Source of the DNA: Strigamia acuminata
Lineage: Eukaryota > Arthropoda > Chilopoda > Geophilomorpha > Linotaeniidae
Assembly: GCA_949358305.1 (NCBI GenBank)
Contig: OX442318.1
Location: 4,824,501-4,884,500 of the forward strand
DNA length: 60,000 bases
Direction: 5' to 3'
Shown here in pieces: positions 55,853 through 60,000 of the stretch (positions are counted from its first letter, which is position 1; each line of letters begins with the position of its first letter). The position numbers and the translations under genes were made by a program. The notes under the pieces were generated by a model. That model was not told the DNA's origin, ran no database searches, and saw only the letters and a list, made by a program, of their open reading frames with translations.

Positions 55853-56569
55853 TGTCTTCTGGTGGACAGGCCCTTTTTAATACAAACTTCCCTTACTAGA
55901 TGTGTGGCAGTGAAATCTTGTTTTCTAATGCAGACACTCTTAACAACTGTTCTAGGGATCCATCTGCATAAAGTTGGAAGCAACGTCTCCAGACCCACCT
56001 TTACCATTGGGCTTACTGGTCTGCAGCGAGCAATGAGGGGTGCCGAGCAGAGAAGGGTGCCAGGCGCCTCCTACAAAGAGTCTTCATAAGTGTTCAAATA
56101 TAAGCTGAACTTGTAAGCCCATTCCTACACATTTTTAATAGTGTGGAAAACCCACGGGCGCCACAGGTCAAGGGACACCACCCCGGGTAGCATTTTTCAT
56201 TAAAGATGCATTTTTAGGTCCAAAAATGCAATTTTTGGTTTGAATTTATTTTTCACAAAAATGCTTACCGGTACTTCTTTTGGGGAAGGGTGGGAGTGTG
56301 GTGCCAACATGCCAACATGCCACAAAAAACATGAGTGCACTACAAGTATACCCTAGGTTTTGAAATTGTAAATGTAAAACTGATTTTTTTAAATTGCGAC
56401 AAGGGGCAAGAGGCGCCTGATTTTTTTAAGCCCAGGGTGCTGACAAGTGTTAAGACGGCCCTGAACGTCTCACAACAACTCCACCTGCCACACTGATGCA
56501 CATAGGTTCCTAAAACACTCGCCTAGCAGGGGAAGTTTGAACTAGAAAAGGCCTGTCCACCAGAAGACA
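55853..56569. mobile_element. Possible inverted-repeat element, unclassified
   Basis: TGTCTTCTGGTGGACAGGCC at 55853-55872 is exactly mirrored at 56550-56569, and weaker symmetry (ACAAACTTCCC/GGGAAGTTTG) extends the arms to about 55 bp. The interior carries GTGCCAGGCGCC and GGCGCCTGA motifs but no clear protein. Confidence 0.5.
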
Positions 56570-56838
56570 ATTTCATTTAATTTTGGGTCATTTTGTAGAT
56601 ACCTTCCTTTGGCACTGCTTACTGCTGGCCTTCTTTCTTATTTCTTCCTCTCGGATATCATCTGAAATGACAGCAAAAAGATATTTTTACAATTGCCACA
56701 CCCTGGTGATAATATATGAAAAACAATTTACCAATGGCGCTTCACTTGATTGTTAGAAGCTTAACTAACACAATACCTTCTGCTGAGCATTCTGTCAATT
56801 GAGTTATTTAAAAATATATCCTGCTCACTTGCTGAACC
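56570..56838. other. Non-coding stretch with one copy of a 55-bp direct repeat
   Basis: 56703-56756 (CTGGTGATAATATATGAAAA and on) recurs in the same orientation at 58864-58919. Confidence 0.6.
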
Positions 56839-57306
56839 ATGAATTTGCATAGGATACTTAAGTGGATGAGCGTCTCACTCATGATAAATGCATTGATTTA
56901 TTTTATTATAATATTTGCCACAGACACATTTGATTTCCATGATTTGCTCAACTATTTTGCAGCATTTTGCACATTCAAAATTACTTGTCAAGTTTAACCA
57001 GATTCCCTACATCAACAATCCATCATGGATATGCACAAAGTCCCAATCACTCAAACTGCCAACTTTAAACAGAGACAGGACCTAAGGGACACTTGGACAA
57101 TGCCTCTATCACTATCCCCAAACACAGCGGTTGTATTTTTCACCGGTCTGTCCAAAAAAGAGTTGGTCAACGACAAAATGAAATCCGAAGCGACAGGGAC
57201 AAAAGACTTGGCAATTGTGGATTTTGTGGAGGAGTAGAGAAATCTATGTTTGAAAACACTTCTCATCAATATCTACAACCTGATGGAGTTCATCAATAGC
57301 AATGAC
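56839..57306 (+). pseudogene. Beta-1,3-glycosyltransferase (GT31) pseudogene
   Basis: This is a decayed relative of the gene at 40670. It begins MNLHRILKWMS with a hydrophobic anchor, like the MNLHKKV start of the intact gene. A stop at 56995 and a frameshift follow; IPYINNPSWICTKSQ in the next frame aligns with IYYIFNEPLLCRKSQ. The original frame resumes with LRDTWTMPLSLSPNTAVVFF, then a TAG at 57235 where the intact gene has DTY, then RNLCLKTLLI joined directly to NIYNLMEF. The segment carrying the DDD metal site is deleted. There is no second exon (no EDVFVTG). It cannot make an active enzyme. Confidence 0.85.
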
Positions 57307-57419
57307 CCTTTTTCATTTTTGTTTTTGCCTTTTGTAAATTAATTTCATGTTTGAAAAATGTATTAGTTATTTCTGAGAATTGAATTGAATTGAACACAGA
57401 AAAATCTCACTTTCCAATC

Positions 57420-58851
57420 TACAGGGTGAACAAAAAGTCTGTATCTTTACTTAATATTTCTGAAAGTGCTGACAATGCATCTAATCTGATGATGGCAAAG
57501 TACTAAAGTTGGGTGGGGAAATCTTTTGGTGACTCAAAATTTGACCTTGGGATGTTCCTTCAAGGTCATTGGGAAATTATCTCGGAAACCGTTAGAGATA
57601 GACAGAAATTTCCAATTGTAAACTTTTAGAGCAACATTTGTTTAGTCTAAAAATGACTAATCCTCAAATCTTTTGTACTAAAATTTTTTAAGAAAATCGC
57701 AATTTTCTAAAGTAAACACAAGTCAAATAAAAAATGCCCCAAATTGAAAAAGTGTCAAAAACGTGCTGATTAGACGTAAAATGATCCAAAAAATCGATTT
57801 CCCTAGTTGGAATTTGCATATCTGGCACCGTTGCAGAGATATGGGCAGAAAACTGAATTTTTAAAAAAAAATTTTAAGAAATTTTAAGAAAATTGGCAAT
57901 TTTCTAAAGTAGCTCCACCCCACTTCTCACATCTAGCACGGCAAAAGTTACATGCTGTATTCGGAGATCAGTGGATTAGTAGAGCAGGACCAGTGTCATG
58001 ACCACCAAGATCTCCCGATTTGACATTGCTTGACTTCTTCTTCTGGGGTTATGTGAAGGAGAAAGTGTAAGAAACAGTGCCAATTTCCATCAACGACCTT
58101 AAAGAAAAAATTAGAAGAGCATGTAATGGAATTACACGACAAACGATTGAAACCATGTACAGGTCCATCCAGGCACGTGCAGAGATATGTCTCGGTGCTA
58201 GTCGTCATCACATTGAACAACTAATAGACTAACCACTCCTAACTGCCAACATCCTAATCACAACTCAGATTACCTATTCCAATTCCAATATCCGATCCCA
58301 ATCCCAATCCCTTTTTTGTGTTGTGTGTGCTGTATCCTTTTTTATGCAAAACTTGTGTCTACTTTAGAAAATTCCCAATTTTCTTAAAATTTCTTAAAAT
58401 TTCTTTTTAAAAATTCAGTTTTCTGCCCATATCTCTGCAACGGTGCCAGATATGCAAATTCCAACTAGGGGAATCGATTTTTTGGATCATTTTACGTCTA
58501 ATCAGCACGTTTTTGACACTTTTTCAATTTGGGGCATTTTTTCTTTGACTTGTGTTTACTTTAGAAAATTGCAATTTTCTTAAAAAAATTTAGTACAAAA
58601 GATTTGAGGATTAGTCATTGTTAGACTAAACAAATGATGGTCTACAAGTTTACAATTGGAAATTTCTGTCTATCTCTAACGGTTTCCGAGATAATTTCCC
58701 AATGACCTTGAAGGAACATTCCAAAGTCAAATTTCGGGCCATCAAAAGATTTCCCCACCCAACTTTAGTACTTTGCCATCATCAGATTAGATGCATTGTC
58801 AGCACTTTCAGAAATATTAAGTAAAGATACAGACTTTTTGTTCACCCTGTA
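57420..58851 (+). mobile_element. Mariner-like element with about 490-bp inverted arms
   Basis: Termini TACAGGGTGAACAAAAAGTC and the mirror. The arms (57420 to about 57912 and about 58359 to 58851) are nearly identical inverted copies. TA flanks are consistent with Tc1/mariner. Only a short coding remnant is left between the arms, so the arms make up two thirds of the element. Confidence 0.9.
57921..58232 (+). pseudogene. Mariner-type transposase, C-terminal remnant
   Basis: A single frame of 104 codons reads HFSHLARQKLHAVFGDQW, then PPRSPDLTLLDFFFWGYVKE, then a helical tail ending at TAA 58230. PPRSPDLTPLDFFLWGYLK is the typical block around the third catalytic acidic residue of mariner-family transposases. 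Two internal stops (TGA just before PPRSP, where Trp is usual, and TAA after KEKV) and loss of the N-terminal two thirds, including the DNA-binding and first catalytic residues, make it inactive. Confidence 0.85.
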
Positions 58852-59080
58852 TATTCACACAATCTGGTGATAATACATGAAAAACCAATTTACCAATGGC
58901 GCTTCCCTCGATTGTTTAGTTCAGCTACCATATTTCAGATAATTATCCAGGACAGCCCACACAATTTCCCCCGACATACGTACTATGCTTACAATCATTT
59001 TGCTGAATCAACATCTAGAACAGTTTGGGAATTATTTACTGTAAACCAGACTTTCTGACCACCCTGTATATAACCGTATA
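58852..59080. other. Second copy of the 55-bp repeat and a mariner-like end
   Basis: 58864-58919 repeats 56703-56756. At about 59044-59069 ACCAGACTTTCTGACCACCC plus TGTA resembles another mariner terminus (compare CAGACTTTTTGTTCACCCTG). Confidence 0.5.
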
Positions 59081-59531
59081 CAAGTATGTGGGGGGAAGGG
59101 AAGGGGCTCATAAACAATCAACCAGGAATTTGGTAGCAGCCAATCGGATGCATCCATGGTGCACAAACGCGCAACTTTGGGTCAGTACTTATATAGGCCC
59201 AATATTTGTGTGCCTGCTGTATTGCCCATTCCTTCTGCTCCTCCTGCTGCCCTTCCTCTTTTTCCTCTCGTGCCTGTCCAATAATTTACACAGCCAATTG
59301 CCAATTTTAGCGAGTCCCCTACAAAACACTAATGGAATTAATCCACTCTGCAATATCATTTTCATTATCATCATCACCTCTGCAATCACCGAGCAGGAGT
59401 TTGCCTCAACTTCCAGTGTCAGTGGCTTGACCATCGCATCTTTCGACGATTGGTCGAGCCACTCCACGACAGCGCTTACTTGATCCAACCTCCACCTAAA
59501 CTGGCGATGTCATCATCTTAAGGGGGAGAAA
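59081..59531. other. Possible 3' end of a retroelement interior
   Basis: GC-richer sequence with overlapping open frames on both strands (a 152-codon hydrophobic frame on plus, 99 codons on minus). No domain recognised. It ends in a purine run AAGGGGGAGAA (59520-59530) just before TGTTATG, as a polypurine tract would. Confidence 0.25.
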
Positions 59532-60000
59532 TGTTATGTATTTGCACAAGCATCCATATTATTTTGCAACACTATTTTGGCTCAAACAAACATAACAACT
59601 GTGTAAACGTGTTGCTAGCCAATACAAGAATTAGTTATGAATAAAATTAGTCGACACAAAATTTGAATAGTAACCATCTTCATTTCTGTTGTAGAATTTA
59701 ACTCTAAATTCCACATTCAAATGAATCATATGAAGGTAGTCATTGCTTGACTGACCTGAATCCAGCACGGCAAGCACTACACACATTTGCAATGAAATTT
59801 CATTTTTCTAAAAATCTCATTACACGTTTAATTCTTTCTATAAATCCAATTGGTTCTAAATAGACAAATATGTGTATATATTATATTGATATCATGTTCG
59901 ATAATTCAATATGGCCTTTTTATTTATCAATTTTTTCTTCTTTAAGCACTTTTATTATATCATTATTAAATTTGTTTCCATCAAATAAATTGAATTAAAT
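59532..60000 (+). mobile_element. Possible LTR start, runs off the window
   Basis: It begins TGTTATGTATTTGCACAAGC after a candidate polypurine tract. No TATA/poly(A) layout or opposite end can be confirmed before the window ends. Confidence 0.2.

Noticed and set aside
55703-56089. 128-codon ORF
   Set aside because: It runs across the left arm of an inverted-repeat element, is also open antisense and has no recognised domain.
59025-59488. Overlapping 152- and 99-codon ORFs
   Set aside because: They overlap on opposite strands, have no recognised domain, and the plus frame begins in a mariner-like end. Retained only as possible retroelement flank.

Overview
The window looks like AT-rich, repeat-laden nuclear DNA of an animal. 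The evidence is GT-AG introns, a fatty-acid elongase (ELOVL) family, a Golgi beta-1,3-galactosyltransferase-type gene, and decayed DNA transposons and LTR elements. I cannot name the species from sequence alone; an invertebrate is likely. There are no bacterial operons, and nearly all open reading frames are chance frames or run through tandem repeats.

Positions 1-34.5 kb hold no complete gene. This stretch contains minisatellites with 17- to 22-bp periods, many short inverted-repeat elements (Harbinger-, pogo/Tigger- and unassigned types, several placed back to back), tRNA- and 5S-like fragments, a possible mucin-like terminal exon (5329-5502) and an unidentified candidate exon (10830-11033). 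At 34553-34637 a minus-strand first exon encodes a clear signal peptide followed by a GTAAGT donor. Its gene probably runs leftward, so much of the left half may be its intron (inference).

Positions 35-55.5 kb are the most informative part. Three tandem minus-strand ELOVL genes (A 35122-39434, B 45567-48191, C 51182-54526) share one seven-exon structure that no single ORF shows. B and C each assemble to an open 269-residue protein. Copy A has a 314-bp inverted-repeat element inserted in coding exon 2, and its intron 5 holds a 1.2-kb LTR element whose empty site is preserved in copy C. Between A and B, on the plus strand, lies a two-exon beta-1,3-glycosyltransferase gene (40670-42719, 353 residues). 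It is flanked by two hAT-type elements and a second copy of the LTR element with a perfect 5-bp target duplication. Upstream of ELOVL B is a nearly homogeneous 13-bp satellite (49451-50200).

Positions 55.5-60 kb contain a broken paralogue of the glycosyltransferase (56839-57306), then a mariner-like element with about 490-bp inverted arms around a decayed transposase C-terminus (57420-58851), and possibly the start of an LTR near 59532.

The working genes are lipid- and glycan-modifying membrane enzymes (ER elongases, a Golgi glycosyltransferase). I see no sign that they act in one pathway. The clearest story is local tandem duplication of elongases, with later copies reshaped by mobile elements, including one that seems to have replaced a splice acceptor.
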